Positions 22,725 through 36,560 are shown, counted from the stretch's first letter. The stretch is DNA of 64,000 bases from Arenicola marina (GCA_964019135.1 OZ025255.1:41012811-41076810), one strand, 5' to 3'. Program-made: numbers and translations. Notes: generated by a model from the letters alone, not told the origin.

Positions 22725-24690
22725 TTAGTCTTCCGGTCAACTACCTCTCATCTCATCTTCTTGTCAACGGTATCTATTGTATTCCTGTTAACCGCCTCTC
22801 GTCTCGTCTTCCTGTCAACGGCCTCTGATCTCGTCTTCCTGTCAACTACCTCTCATAGTCTTTCTGTCAACTACCTCTCATCTTGTCTTCTTGTCAACTG
22901 TCACTCATTTCGTCTTCCTGTCAACTGTCTCAGCTCGTCTTCCTGTCAACTGTCACTCATCTCGTCTTCCTGTCAACTGTCTCAGCTCGTCTTCCTGTCA
23001 ACTATCACTCATCTCGTCTTCCTGTCAACTGTCTCAGCTCGTCTTCCTGTCAACTACCTCTCATCTCGCCTTCCTGTGAACTACCTCTCAGCTCGTCTTC
23101 CTGTCAACTAACTCTGATCTCGTCTTCCAGTCAACTACATCTGATTTCGTCTTCCTGTCAACTACATCTGATCTCGTCTTCTTGTCAACTACCTCTGATC
23201 TCGTCTTCCTGTCAACTACCTTTGATCTCGTCATCCTGTCAACGGCCTCTCACCTCATCTTCCTGTCAATGGCGTCTCATCTCGTCTTCCTATCAACTAC
23301 CTCTTATTTCGTCTTCTTGTCAACGGCCTCTTACTTCGTCTTCCTGTTAACAACCTCTCATCTCGACTTCCTGTCGACTGTCACTCATCTCGGCTTCCTG
23401 TCCACCGCCTCCCAGCTCGTCATCCTGTCAACTGCCTCTCAGCTCGTCTTCCTGTCAACTACCTCTTCCTGTCAACTACATCTGCCTCTCAACTACATCT
23501 CCCTGTCACCTACCTCATCCTGTCAACTACCTCTTCCTGTCAACTACCTCTTCCTGTCAACTATCTCTTCCTGTCAACTGCCTCGCATCACGGCTTCCTG
23601 TCAACTACCTCTCATCCGGTATCCCTGCCAAGTACCTCTCATTCGTCTTCCGGTCAACTGTCACTCATCTCATCTTCCTGTCAACGGCCTCTCATGTCGT
23701 GTTCTTGTCAACGGCCTCTTACTTCGTCTTCCTGTCAACTACCTCTCATCTCGACTTCCTGTCGACTGTCACTCATCTCGGCTTCCTGTCCACCGCCTCC
23801 CAGCTCGTCATCCTGTCAACTGCCTCTCAGCTCGTCTTCCTGTCAACTACCTCTTCCTGTCAACTACATCTGCCTCTCAACTACATCTCCCTGTCACCTA
23901 CCTCATCCTGTCAACTACCTCTTCCTGTCAACTACCTCTTCCTGTCAACTATCTCTTCCTGTCAACTGCCTCGCATCACGGCTTCCTGTCAACTACCTCT
24001 CATCCGGTATCCCTGCCAAGTACCTCTCATTCGTCTTCCGGTCAACTGTCACTCATCTCATCTTCCTGTCAACGGCCTCTCATGTCGTGTTCTTGTCAAC
24101 GGCCTCTTACTTCGTCTTCCTGTCAACTACCTCTCATCTCGACTTCCTGTCGACTGTCACTCATCTCGGCTTCCTGTCCACCGCCTCCCAGCTCGTCATC
24201 CTGTCAACTGCCTCTCAGCTCGTCTTCCTGTCAACTACCTCTGCCTGTCAACTACATCTTCCTGTCACCTACCTCTTCCTGTCAACTACCTCTTCCTGTC
24301 AACTACGTCTTCCTGTCAACTATCTCTTCCTGTCAACTACCTCTTCCTGTCAACTACTTTTTCCTATCAACTACCTCTACCTCTTCCTGTCAACTACCTC
24401 TTCCTGTCAACTACTTCTTCGTGTCAAATACCTCTTCCTGCCAACTACCTCTTCCTGTGATCCTGTGATCCTGTGATTCTCTGATCCCTTGTTCCTGTCA
24501 ATTACCTCTCATCTCCTATTCCTGTCAACTACCTCTCATCCCGTCTCCCTGTCAACTACCTCTCATCCCGTCTCCCTGTCAACTACCTCTCATCCCGTCT
24601 CCCTGCCAAGTACCTTTCATTCGTCTTCCTGTCAACTGCCTCTCATCTCGTCTTCATGTCAACTACCTCGCTTCTCATCCTGTTGTCAAC
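22725..24690. repeat. 27-bp minisatellite array
   Basis: Tandem copies of a 27-bp unit made of CTTCCTGTCAACTACCT and CTCATCTCGT, with shortened 18-bp units (CTTCCTGTCAACTACCTN type) in places. The plus strand is pyrimidine-rich, unlike most other arrays here. The unit length is a multiple of three, which leaves plus frames open for up to 428 codons (23,182-24,468) with SSCQLPLIS-type repeats. The frame is interrupted by unit-length changes and is not convincing as coding. Confidence 0.95.
23310..24240. repeat. 388-bp higher-order repeat in the 27-bp array
   Basis: The marker TCGACTTCCTGTCGACTG occurs at about 23,363, 23,751 and 24,139, so the period is 388 bp. Each copy carries the same series of variants. 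The third copy diverges after about 24,240. Confidence 0.88.
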
Positions 24691-25171
24691 TGCCTCCCAT
24701 GCTTACCGTTCCATATTTTCCATGCGGCGCACGCTCCCTCTTTGGCATAACTGGGCTGCAGGCCACCCCTTTCAGCCGCCAGCCCCCCACTCGCAACCGC
24801 CGACGACCAGGCAATATTCCTGGCTGACTTCCTGCAACGCAACCGTCTCAAGTACCATCCCCACCCCCCACCTCCCCCCTCCGCCACCCTGATACCCACA
24901 CCCAACACACTTTAACCGGCCGCAATCGCCGCCGCTGTACCTACGCCGCCCCCCCCCTCACCGCCCCCCCCCCCCCACAGTGATCCATCACATCATTATG
25001 GATCATCTTCGCCGAAGTGACATTGACCGCGATCCCTGGTCGTGATACCGCCCGGCACGGTCGGGAATTAGTAATGGCCGCCAGTCTAATGTGTCTCGGG
25101 ATAAGCACGGCGCTGTGTGACCCAGGAATGCGTCTTAGGAAAACTTCTGCTCACGGTGATGGAATGTATTT
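24691..25171. other. Spacer with long C-runs
   Basis: Single-copy DNA between two arrays. Two C-runs at about 24,946-24,956 and 24,964-24,977 could form G-quadruplex structures on the minus strand and i-motifs on the plus strand. I see no gene. Confidence 0.65.
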
Positions 25172-28100
25172 ATAGGCGGGAGGGAGGGGACGATCGGGAG
25201 ATTCGGGGGAGGGGAGGGGGAGCGGGAGCGGGACGGGGAGGACGGTAGAGGGGGAGGGGATGGAAGGGAGATGGGGAGGGGATGGAAGGGAGAGGGGGAG
25301 GGGATGGAAGGAAGAGGGGGGGGGGGTGGAAGGGAGAGGGAGGGGATGGAAGGCAGACGGGGAGGGGATGGACGGGAGAGGGGGGGATGGAAGGGAGAGG
25401 GGGAGGGGATGGAAGGGAGAGGGGGAGGGGATGGAAGAGAGAGGGGAAGGGGATGGAAGGGAGAGGGGGAGGGCATGGAAGGGAGAGAGGGAGGGGATGG
25501 AAGGGAGAGGGGAGGGCATGGAAGGCAGAGGGGGAGGGGAAGGAAGGGAGAGGGGGCGGGGATGGAAGGGAGAGGGGGAAGGGATGGAAGGGAGAGGGGC
25601 AGGGGATGGAAGGGAGAGGAGAGGGATGTAAGGGGGAGGGGGAGGGATGGAAAGGGAGAGGGGCAGGGGATTAAAGCGGGATGGGCAGGGGATGTAAGGG
25701 AAAGGGGCAAGGGATGGGGGAGAAAGGAAGGGGTGAAAGGGGGATGGGCAGGAGATGGAAGGGAGAGGGGCAGGGGGTGGGGGGAGAAAGGAAGGGATCG
25801 AAAAGAGAGGGGAAAGGGGATGGGGGAGAAAGGAAGGAATGGAAGGGAGAGGGGGAGGGGATGGGGGAAAAGGAAGGGATGGAAGTGAGAGGGGGAGGGG
25901 ATGGAAGGGAGAGGGGCAGGGGATGAAAGGGAGAGGGGCAGGGGATGGGGGAGAAAGGAAGGGATGGAAGGGAGAGGGGCAGGGGGTGGGGGAGAAGGGA
26001 AGGGGTGGAAGGGAGAGGGGGAGGGGATGGAAGGGAGAGGGGCAGGGGATGGGGGAGAAAGGAAGAAATGGAAGGGAGAGTGGGAGGGGATGGAAGGGAG
26101 AGGGGAGAGTATGGAAGGAAGAGAGGGAGGGGCTGGAAGAAACAGGGGGAGGGGATGGGAGAAACACGGGGAGGGGATGGAAGGGAGAGGGGCAGGGGAT
26201 GTAAGGGAGAGGGGGAGGGGATGGAAGGGAGGGGGGGAGGGGATGGAAGGAAGAGAGGGAGGGCATGGAAGGGAGAGGGGGAGGGGATGGAAGGGAGAGG
26301 GGAGGGTATGGAAGGAAGAGGGGGAGGGGATGGAAGGAAGAGAGGAAGGGGATGGAAGGGAGAGGGGGAGGGGATGGAAGGGAGAGGGGCAGGGGATGGA
26401 AGGGAGAGGAGAGGGATGTAAGGGGGAGGGGGGATGGAAGGGAGAGGGGCAGGGGATGAAAGGGGGATGGGCAGGGGATGTAAGGGAAAGAGGCAGGGGA
26501 TGGGGGAGAAAGGAAGGGATGAAAGGGGGATGGGCAGGGGATGGAAGGGAGAGGGGCAGGGGATGGGGGAGAAAGGAAGGAATGGAAGGGAGAGGGTGAG
26601 GGGATGGGCGAAAAGGAAGGGATGGAAGTGAGAGGGGGAGGGGATGGAAGGGAAAGGGGCAGAGGATGGGGGAGAAAGGAAGGGATGGAAGGGAGAGGGG
26701 CAGGGGATGAAAGGGAGAGGGGCAGGGGATGGGGGAGAAAGGAAGGGGTGGCAGGGAGAGGGCCAGAGGATGGGGGAGAAAGGAAGGGGTGGAAGGGAGA
26801 GGGGGAGGGGATGAAAGGGAGATGGGCAGGGGATGGGGGAGAAAGGAAGGGATGGAAGGGAGAGGGGCAGGGGATGAAAGGGAGAGGGGCAGGGGATGGG
26901 GGAGAAAGGAAGGGCTGGAAGGGAGAGGGGCAGGGGATGGGGGAGAAAAGAAGGGGTGGAAGGGAGAGGGGGAAGAAATGGAAGGCAGAGTGGGAGGGGA
27001 TGGAAGGGAGAGGGGAGGGTATGGAAGGAAGAGAGGGAGGAGAAGGAAGAAACAGGGGGAGGGGAAGGGAGAAACAGGGGGAGGGGATGGAAGAAAGAGG
27101 GGCAGGGGATGGGGGTTGAAAGGAAGAGATGGAAGGGAGAGGGGGAGGGGATGGAACGGAGGGGGGCAGGGGATGGGGGAGAAAGAAAGAAATGGAAGGG
27201 AGAGTGGGAGGGGATGGAAGGGAGAGGGGCATGAGATGAAAGGGAGATGGGCAGGGTATGGGGGGAGAAAGAAAGGGATGGAAGGGAGAGGGGGAGGGGA
27301 TGGAGGGGAGAGGGGCAGGGGAAGGGGTAGAAAGGAAGGGATGGAAGGGAGAGGGGAAGGGGGTGAAAGGGCGATGGACAGGGGATGGGGGAGAAAGGAA
27401 TGGATGGACGGGAAAGGGGAGGGAATGGAGGGGATAGGGGGAGGATATGGAAGGGAGAGGGGGAGGAATGGAAGATAGAGGGGCAGGGGATGTAAGGGAG
27501 TGGGGGAGGAATGGAAGATAGAGGGGCAGGGGATGGAAGGGAGAGGGGGAGAGATGTAAGGGACAGGGGGAGGGATGGAAGGGGCAGGGGATGGGGGGAG
27601 AAAGGAAGGGATGGAGAGGAGAGGGGGAGGGGATGGAAGGGAGAGGGGCAGGGGATGGGGGAGAAAGGAAGGGATGGAAGGGAGAGGGGGAGGGGATGGA
27701 AGGGAGAGGGGCCGGGGATAGAGGAGGAAGGAAGGGATGGAAGGGAGAGGGGCAGTGGATGAAAGGGAGAGGGGCAGGGGATGGGGGAGAAAGGAAGGGA
27801 TGGAAGGGAGAGGGGTAGGGGATGGAAAGGAGAGGGGCAGAGGATTGGGGAGAAAGGAAGGGATGGAAGGGAGAGGGGGAGGGGATGGGTGAGAAAGGAA
27901 GGGATGGAAGGGAGAGGGGCAGGGGATGGGGGAAAAGGAAGGGATGGAAGGGAGAGGGGGAGGGGATGGAAGGGAGGGGGCAGGTGATGGGGGAGAAAGG
28001 AAGGAATGAAAGGGAGAGGAAGAGGGGATGGAAGGGAGAGGGGCAGGGGATTGGGGAGAAAGGAAGGGATGGAAGGGAGAAGGGCAGGGGATGGGGGAGA

Positions 28101-28442
28101 AAGGAACGGATGGAAGGGAGAGGGGGAGGGGATGGGGGAGAAAGGAAGGGATGGAAAGGAGAGGGGTAGGGGATGGGGGAAAAGGAAGGGATGGAAGGTA
28201 GAGGGGGAGGGGATGGAAGGGAGAGGGGCAGGGGATGGGGGAGAAAAGAAGGGATGGAAGGGAGAGGGGCAGGGGATGGGGGAGAAAGGAAGGAATAGAA
28301 GGGAGAGGGGCCGGGGATTGGGGAGAATGGAAGGGATGGAAGGGAGAGGGGGAGGGGATGGAAGGGAGAGGGGCAGGGGATGGGGGAGAAAGGAAGTGAT
28401 GGAAGGGAGAGGGGCAGGGGATGAAAGGGCGAGGGGCAGGGG

Positions 28443-31400
28443 ATGGGGGAGAAAGGAAGGGATGGAAGGGAGAGGGGCAGGGGATGGGGGAGAAAGGAAG
28501 GGATGGAAGGGAGAGGGGCAGGGGATGAAAGGGAGAGGGGCAGGGGATGGGGGAGAAAGGAAGGGATCGAAGGGAGAGGGGGAGGGGTTGGAAGGGACAG
28601 GGGCAGGGGATGGGGGAGAAAGGAAGGGATGGAAGGGAGAGGGGCAGATGGAAGGGAGAGGGGGAGGGGATGGAAGGGAGAGGGGCAGGGGATGGAAGGA
28701 AGAGAGGGAGGGAATGGAAGAAACAGGGGGAGGGGATGGAAGGGAGAGGGGGGATGGAAGGGAGAGGGGCAGGGATGGAATGAAGAGAGGGAGGGTATGG
28801 AAGGGAGAGGGGGAGGGGATGGAAGGGAGAGGGGGAGGGGATGGAAGGGAGAGGGGGAGGGGATGGAAGAAACAGGGGAAGGGGATGGAAGGGAGAGGGG
28901 GAGGGGATGGAAAGGAGAGGGGGAGGAGATGGAAGAAACAGGGGGAGGGGATGGAAGGGAGAGGGGGGAATGGAAGGGAAAGGGTCAGGGGATAGAAGGG
29001 ACAGGAGAGGGGATGGAAGAAACAAGGGGAGGGGATGGAAGGGAGAGGGGGGGATGGAAGGGATAGGGGCTGGGGATGAAAAGGGGATGGGCAGGGGGTG
29101 TAAGGGAAAGGGACAGGGGATGGGGGAGAAAGGGAGGGATGAAAGGGGGATGGGCAGGGGATGGAAGGGAGAGGGGTAGGGGATGGGGGGAGAAAGGAAG
29201 GAATTGAAAAGAGAGGGGCAGGGGATGGGGAAGAAAGGGAGGAATGGAAAGGAGAGGGGGAGGGGATGAAGGGAAAGGAAGGGATGGAAGTGAGAGGGGG
29301 AGGGGATGGTAGGAGGAGGGGCAGGGGATGGGGGAGAAAGAAAGGGATGGAAGGGAGAGGGGCAGGGGATGGGGTAGAAAGGAAGGGATGGAAGGGAGAG
29401 AGGCAGGGGATGAAAGGGAGAGGGGCAGGGGATGGAGGAGAAAGGAAGGGATGTAAGGGAGAGGGCCAGGGGATGGGGGAGAAAGGAAGGGGTGGAAGGA
29501 AGAGGGGGAGGGGATGGAAGGGAGAGGGGCAGGGGATGGGGGAGAAAGGAAGGGGTGGAAGGGAGAGGGGGAAGGGATGGAAGGGAGATGGGCAGGGGTT
29601 GGGAGAGAAGGGAAGAAATGGAAGGGAGAGAGGGAGGGGATGGAAGGAAGAGGGGAGGGTATGGAAGGAAGAGAGGGAGGGGATGGAAGAAGCAGGGGGA
29701 GGGGATGGTAGAAACAGGGGGAGGGGATGGAAGGGAGAGGGGCAGAGGATGTAAGGGAGAGGGGGGGATGGAAGGGAGAGAGGCAGGGGATGTAAGGGAG
29801 AGGGGAGGGGATGGATGAAACAGAGGGAGGAGATGGAAGGGAGAGGGGGGGATGGAAGGGAGAGGGACAGGGGATGGAAGGGAGAGGGGAGGGGATGGAA
29901 GAAACAGGGGGAGGAGATGGAAGGGAGAGGGGGGGATGGAAGGGAGAGGGACAGGGGATGGAAGGGAAAGGGGAGGGGATGGAAGAAACAGGGGGAGGGG
30001 ATGGAAGGTAGAGGGGGGGATTGAAGGGAGAGGGGCAGGGGATGGAAGGGAGAGGGGCAGGGGATGGGGGAGAAAGGAAGGGATTGAAAAGAGAGGGGCA
30101 GGGGATGGGGGAGAAAGGAAGGAATGGCAGGGAGAGGGGGAGGGGATGAGGGAAAAGGAAGTGATGGAAGTGAGAGGGGGAGGTGATGGTGGGGAGAGGG
30201 GCAGGGGATGGGAGAGAAAGGAAGGGATGGAAGGGAGAGGAGCAGGGGATGAAAGGGAGAGGGGCAGGGGATGGGGGAGAAAGGAAGGGATGTAAGGGAG
30301 AGGGGCAGGGCATGGGGGAGAAAGGGAGGGTTGGAAGGGAGAGGGGGAGGGGATGGAAGGGAGAGGGGCAGGGGATCGGGGAGAAAGCAAGGGGTGGAAG
30401 GGAGAGGGGGAGGGGATGGAAGGGAGATGGGCAGGGGATGGGGGAGAAAGGAAGAAATGGAAGGGAGAGGGGGAGGGGATTGAAGGGAGAGGGGCAAGGG
30501 ATGGGGGAGAAAGGAAGTGATGGAAGGGAGAGGGGCAGGGGATGAAAGGGTGAGGGGCAGGGGATGGGGGAGAAAGGAAGGGATGGAAGGGAGAGGGGCA
30601 GGGGATGGGGGAGAAAGGAAGGTATGGAAGGGAGAGGGGCAGGGGTTGAAAGGGAGAGGGGCAGGGGATGGGGGAGAAAGGAAGGGATCGAAGGGAGAGG
30701 GGGAGGGGATGGAAGGGAGAGGGGCAGGGGATGGGGGAGAAAGGAAGGGATGGAAGGGAGAGGGGCAGATGGAAGGAAGAGGGGGAGGGGATGGAAGGGA
30801 GAGGGGCAGGGGATGGAAGGAAGAGAGGGAGGGGATGGAAGAAACAGGGGGAGGGGATGGAAGGGAGAGGGGGGATGGAAGGGAGAGGGGCAGGGATGGA
30901 ATGAAGAGAGGGAGGGGATGGAAGGGAGAGGGGGAGGGGATGGAAGGGAGAGGGGGAGGGGATGGAAGGGAGAGGGGGAGGGGATGGAAGAAACAGGGGA
31001 AGGGGATGGAAGGGAGAGGGGGAGGGGATGGAAAGGAGAGGGGGAGGGGATGGAAGAAACAGGGGGAGGGGATGGATGGGAGAGGGGGGAATGGAAGGGA
31101 AAGGGCCAGGGGATGGAAGGGACAGGAGAGGGGATGGAAGAAACAAGGGGAGGGGATGGAAGGGAGAGGGGGGGATGGAAGGGATAGGGTCTGGGGATGA
31201 AAAGGGGATGGGCAGGGGGTGTAAGGGAAAGGGACAGGGGATGGGGGAGAAAGGGAGGGATGAAAGGGGGATGGGCAGGGGATGGAAGGGAGAGGGGTAG
31301 GGGATGGGGGGAGAAAGGAAGGAATTGAAAAGAGAGGGGCAGGGGATGGGGAAGAAAGGGAGGAATGGAAAGGAGAGGGGGAGGGGATGAAGGAAAAGGA

Positions 31401-32300
31401 AGGGATGGAAGTGAGAGGGGGAGGGGATGGTAGGAGGAGGAGCAGGGGATGGGGGAGAAAGGAAGGGATGGAAGGGAGAGGGGCAGGGGATGGGGGAGAA
31501 AGGAAGGGATGGAAGGGAGAGAGGCAGGGGATGAAAGGGAGAGGGGCAGGGGATGGGGGAGAAAGGAAGGGATGTAAGGGAGAGGGGCAGGGGATGGGGG
31601 AGAAAGGAAGGGGTGGAAGGAAGAGAGGGAGGGGATGGAAGGGAGAGGGGCAGGGGATGGGGGAGAAAGGAAGGGGTGGAAGGGAGAGGGGGAGGGGATG
31701 GAAGGGAGATGGGCAGGGGTTGGGAGAGAAGGGAAGAAATGGAAGGGAGAGAGGGAGGGGATGGAAGGAAGAGGGGAGGGTATGGAAGGAAGAGAGGGAG
31801 GGGATGGAAGAAACAGGGGGAGGGGATGGGAGAAACAGGGGGAGGGGATGGAAGGGAGAGGGGCAGAGGATGTAAGGGAGAGGGGGGGATGGAAGGGAGA
31901 GAGGCAGGGGATGTAAGGGAGAGGGGAGGGGATGGATGAAACAGAGGGAGGAGATGGAAGGGAGAGGGGGGGATGGAAGGGAGAGGGACAGGGGATGGAA
32001 GGGAGAGGGGAGGGAATGGAAGAAACAGGGAGAGGAGATGGAAGGGAGAGGGGGGATGGAAGGGAGCGGGACAGGGGATGGAAGGGAGAGGGGAGGGGAT
32101 GGAAGAAACAGGGGGAGGGGATGGAAGGTAGAGGGGGGGATTGAAGGGAGAGGGGCAGGGGATGGAAGGGAGAGGGGCAGGGGATGGGGGGAGAAAGGAA
32201 GGGATTGAAAAGAGAGGGGCAGGGGATGGGGGAGAAAGGAAGGAATGGAAGGGAGAGGGGGAGGGGATGGTGGGGAGAGGGGCTGGGGATGGGAGAGAAA
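28443..32300. repeat. 2,121-bp higher-order repeat in the purine array
   Basis: A long ordered series of unit variants repeats at an offset of 2,121 bp. Blocks at 28,547-28,783, 28,841-29,179, 29,161-29,754 and 29,432-29,818 match 30,668-30,904, 30,962-31,300, 31,282-31,875 and 31,553-31,939, with scattered substitutions. Copy 1 ends near 30,563. Copy 2 becomes hard to follow after about 32,300, where a short stretch is missing relative to copy 1. Confidence 0.85.
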
Positions 32301-35300
32301 GGAAGGGATGGAAGGGAGAGGAGCAGGGGATGAAAGGGAGAGGGGCAGGGGATGGGGGAGAAAGGAAGGGATGTAAGGGAGAGGGGCAGGGGATGGGGGA
32401 GAAAGGAAGGGTTGGAAGGGAGAGGGGCAGGGGATGGGGGAGAAAGCAAGGGGTGGAAGGGAGAGGGGGAGGGGATGGAAGGGAGATGGGCAGGGGATGG
32501 GGGAGAAAGGAAGAAATGGAAGGGAGAGGGGGAGGGGATGGATGGGAGGGGGGCAGGGGATGGGGAGAAAGGAAGAAATGAAAGGGAGAGTGCGAGGGGA
32601 TAGAAGGGAGAGGGGAGGGGATGGAAGGAAGAGAGGGAGGGGATGGAAGAAACAGGGGGAGGTGATGGGAGAAACAGGGGGAGGGGATGTAAGGGAGAGG
32701 GGGGATGGAAGGGAGAGTGGCAGGGGATGTAAGGGAGAGGGGTGGATGGAAGGGAGAGTGGCAAGGGATGAAAGGGGGATGGGCAGGGGATTTAAGGGAA
32801 AGGGGCAGGGGATGGGGGAGAAAGGAAGGGATGAAGGGGGGCGGGCAGGGAATGGAAGGGAGAGTGGCAAGGGATGAGGGAGAAAGGAAGGGATGGAATG
32901 GAGAGGGGCAGTGGATGAAAGGGAGAGGGGCAGGGGATGGGGGAGAAAGGAAGGGATGGAAGGGAGAGGGGCAGGGGATGGGGGAAAAGGAAGGGATGGA
33001 AGGGAGAGGGGCAGGGGATGGGGGAAAAGGAAGGGATGGAAAGGGAGAGGGGGAGGGGATGGAAGGGAGAGGGGCAGGGGATTAAAGGGAGAGGGGCAGG
33101 GGATGGGGGAGAAAGGAAGGGATGGAAGGGAGAGGGGCAGGGGATGAAAGGGAGAGGGGCAGGGGATGGGGGAGAAAGGAAGGGATGGAAGGGAGAGGGG
33201 CAGGGGATGGGGGAGAAAGGAAGGGATGGAAGGGAGAGGGGCAGGGGATGGGGGAAAGGAAGGGATGGAAGGGAGAGGGGCAGGGGATGGGGGAAAAGGA
33301 AGGGATGGAAAGGGAGAGGGGGAGGGGATGGAAGGGAGAGGGGCAGGGGATGGGGGAGAAAGGAAGGGATGGAAGGGAGAGGGGCAGGGGATGGGGGAAA
33401 AGGAAGGGATGGAAGGGAGAGGGGCAGGGGATGGGGAAAAGGAAGGGATGGAAAGGGAGAGGGGGAGGGGATGGAAGGGAGAGGGGCAGGGGATGGGGGA
33501 GAAAGGAAGGGATGGAAGGGAGAGGGGCAGGGGATGGGGGAAAAGGAAGGGATGGAAAGGGAGAGGGGGAGGGGATGGAAGGGAGAGGGGCAGGGGATGG
33601 GGGAGAAAGGAAGGGATGGAAGGGAGAGGGGCAGGGGATGGGGGAGAAAGGAAGAGATGGAAGGGAGAGGGGCAGGGAATGGGGGAGAAAGGAAGGGATG
33701 GAAGAGAGAGGGGCAGGGGATAAAAGGGAGAGGGGCTGGGGATGGGGGGGGAAGGAAGGGATGGAAGGGAGAGGGGCAGGGGATGGGGGAGAAAGGAAGG
33801 GATGGAAGAGAGAGGGGCAGGGGATAGGGGAAAAGGAAGGGATGGAAAGGGAGAGGGGGAGGGGATGGAAGGGAGAGGGGCAGGGGATGGGGGAGAAAGG
33901 AAGGGATGGAAGGGAGAGGGGCGGGGGATGGGGGAGAAAGGAAGAGATGGAAGGGAGAGGGGCAGGGGATGGGGGAGAAAGGAAGGGATGGAAGAGAGAG
34001 GGGCAGGGGATAGGGGAAAAGGAAGGGATGGAAAGGGAGAGGGGGAGGGGATGGAAGGGAGAGGGGCAGGGGATGGGGGAGAAAGGAAGGGATGGAAGGG
34101 AGAGGGGCAGGGGATGGGGGAGAAAGGAAGAGATGGAAGGGAGAGGGGCAGGGAATGGGGGAGAAAGGAAGGGATGGAAGAGAGAGGGGCAGGGGATAAA
34201 AGGGAGAGGGGCTGGGGATGGGGGGGGGAGGAAGGGATGGAAGGGAGAGGGGCAGGGGATGGGGGAGAAAGGAAGGGATGGAAGGGGGAGGGGCAGGGGA
34301 TGGGGGAGAAAGGAAGGGATGGAAGGGAGAGGGGCAGGGGATGAAAGGGAGAGGGGCAGGGAATGGGGGAGAAAGGAAGGGATCGAAGGGAGAGGGGCTG
34401 ATGGAAGGGAGAGGGGGAGGGGATGGAAGGGAGAGGGGCAGGGGATGGAAGGGAGAGGGGGAGGGGATGGAAGAAACAGGGGAAGGGGATGGAAGGGAGA
34501 GGGGGAGGGGGTGGAAGGGAGAGGGGCAGGGGATGGGGGAGAAAGGAAGGATGGAAGGGAGAGGGGCAGATGGAAGGGAGAGGGGGAGGGGATGGAAGGG
34601 AGAGGGGCAGATGGAAGGGAGAGGGGGAGGGGATGGAAGGGAGAGGGGCAGGGGATGGAAGGAAGAGAGGGAGGGGATGGCAGAAACAGGGGGAGGGGAT
34701 GGAAGGGAGAGGGGGGATGGAAGTGAGAGGGGGAGGGGATGGAAGGGAGAGGGGACGGGGATGGAAGGGAGAGGGGGAGGGGATGGAAGAAACAGGGAAG
34801 GGGATGGAAGGGAGAGGGGGAGGGGATGGAAGGGAGAGGGGGAGGGGATGGAAGAAACAGGGGGAGGGGATGGAAGGGAGAGGGGGGGGGGATGGAAGGG
34901 AGATGGGGAGGGGAGGGGATGGAAGGGAGAGGGGGAGGGATGGAGGGGAAGGGGGCAGGGGATGAAAGGGGGATGGGCAGGGGATGTAAGGGAAAGTGGC
35001 AGGGGATGGGGGAGAAAGGAAGGGATGAAAGGGGGATGGGCAGGGGATGGAAGGGAGAGGGGCAGGGGATGGGGGGAGAAAGGAAGGGATTGCAAAGAGA
35101 GGGGCAGGGGATGGGGGAGAAAAGAAGGAATGGAACTGAGAGGGGGAAGGGATCCGGGAAAAGGAAGGGATGGAAGTGAGAGGGGGAGGGGATGGAAGGG
35201 AGAGGGGGAGGGGATGGGGGGAGAAAGGAAGGGATTGCAGAGAGAGGGGCAGGGGATGGGGGAGAATAGAAGGAATGGAAGGGAGAGGGGGAAAGGATGG

Positions 35301-35730
35301 GGGAGAAAGGAAGGGATATAAGGGAGAGGGGCAGGGGGATGGGGGAGAAAGGAAGGGATGGAAGGGAGAGGGGGAGGGGATGGAAGGGAGTGGGGCAAGG
35401 GATGGGGGAGAAAGGAAGGGATGGAAGGGAGAGGGGCAGGGGGTGAAAGGGAGGGGGGTAGGGGATGGGGGAGAAAGGAAGGGATGGAAGAGAGAGGGGC
35501 AGGGGATGGGGGAGAAAGGAAGGCATGGAAGGGAGAGGGGCAGGGGATGGAAGGGAGAGGGGCAGGGGATGGGGGAGAAAGGAAGGGATTTAAGGGAGAG
35601 GGGCAGGGGATGGGGGAGAAAGGAAGGGGTGGAAGGGAGAGGGGGAGGGGATGGAAGGGAGAGGGCAGGGGATGGGGGAGAAAGGAAGGCGTGGAAGGGA
35701 GAGGGGGAGGGGATGGAAGGGAGATGGGCA

Positions 35731-36560
35731 GGGGATGTGGGAGAAAGGAAGAAATGGAAGGTAGAGGGGGAAGGGATGGAAAGGGGAGGGGAGGGTATGG
35801 AAGGAAGAGAGGGAGGGGATGGAAGAAACAGGGGGAGAGGACGGGAGAAACAGGGGGAGGGGTTGGAAGGGAGAGGGGCAGGGGATGTAAGGGAGTGGGG
35901 GGATGGAAGGGAGAGGGGCAGGGGATGATAGGGGGATGGGCAGGGATGTAAGGGAAAGGGGCAGGGGATGGGGGAGAAAGGAAGGGGTGAAACGGGGGTG
36001 GGCAGGGAATGGAAGGGAGAGGGGCAGGGGATGGGGGGAGAAAGGAAGGGATGGAAGGGAGAGGGGGAGGGGATAGAAGGGAGGGGGCAGGGGATGGGGG
36101 ATAAAGGAAGAAATGGAAGGAAGAGTGGGAGGGGATAGAAGGGAGAGGGGCAGGGGATGTGGGAGAAAGGAAGAAATGGAAGGTAGAGGGGGAAGGGATG
36201 GAAAGGGGAGGGGAGGGTATGGAAGGAAGAGAGGGAGGGGATGGAAGAAACAGGGGGAGAGGACGGGAGAAACAGGGGGAGGGGTTGGAAGGGAGAGGGG
36301 CAGGGGATGTAAGGGAGTGGGGGGATGGAAGGGAGAGGGGCAGGGGATGATAGGGGGATGGGCAGGGATGTAAGGGAAAGGGGCAGGGGATGGGGGAGAA
36401 AGGAAGGGGTGAAACGGGGGTGGGCAGGGAATGGAAGGGAGAGGGGCAGGGGATGGGGGGAGAAAGGAAGGGATGGAAGGGAGAGGGGGAGGGGATAGAA
36501 GGGAGGGGGCAGGGGATGGGGGATAAAGGAAGAAATGGAAGGGAGAGTGGGAGGGGATGG
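35731..36560. repeat. 422-bp tandem duplication in the purine array
   Basis: GGGGATGTGGGAGAAAGG occurs at 35,731 and 36,153. The 422 bp that follow, including the unusual GGTGAAACGGGGGTGGGC and GATGATAGGGGGATGGGC variants, are essentially the same in both copies. They diverge at about 36,543. Confidence 0.88.

Noticed and set aside
23182..24468. 428-codon Ser/Cys/Leu repeat protein
   Set aside because: It results from a 27- and 18-bp tandem repeat whose period is a multiple of three; two other frames are also open over long stretches.
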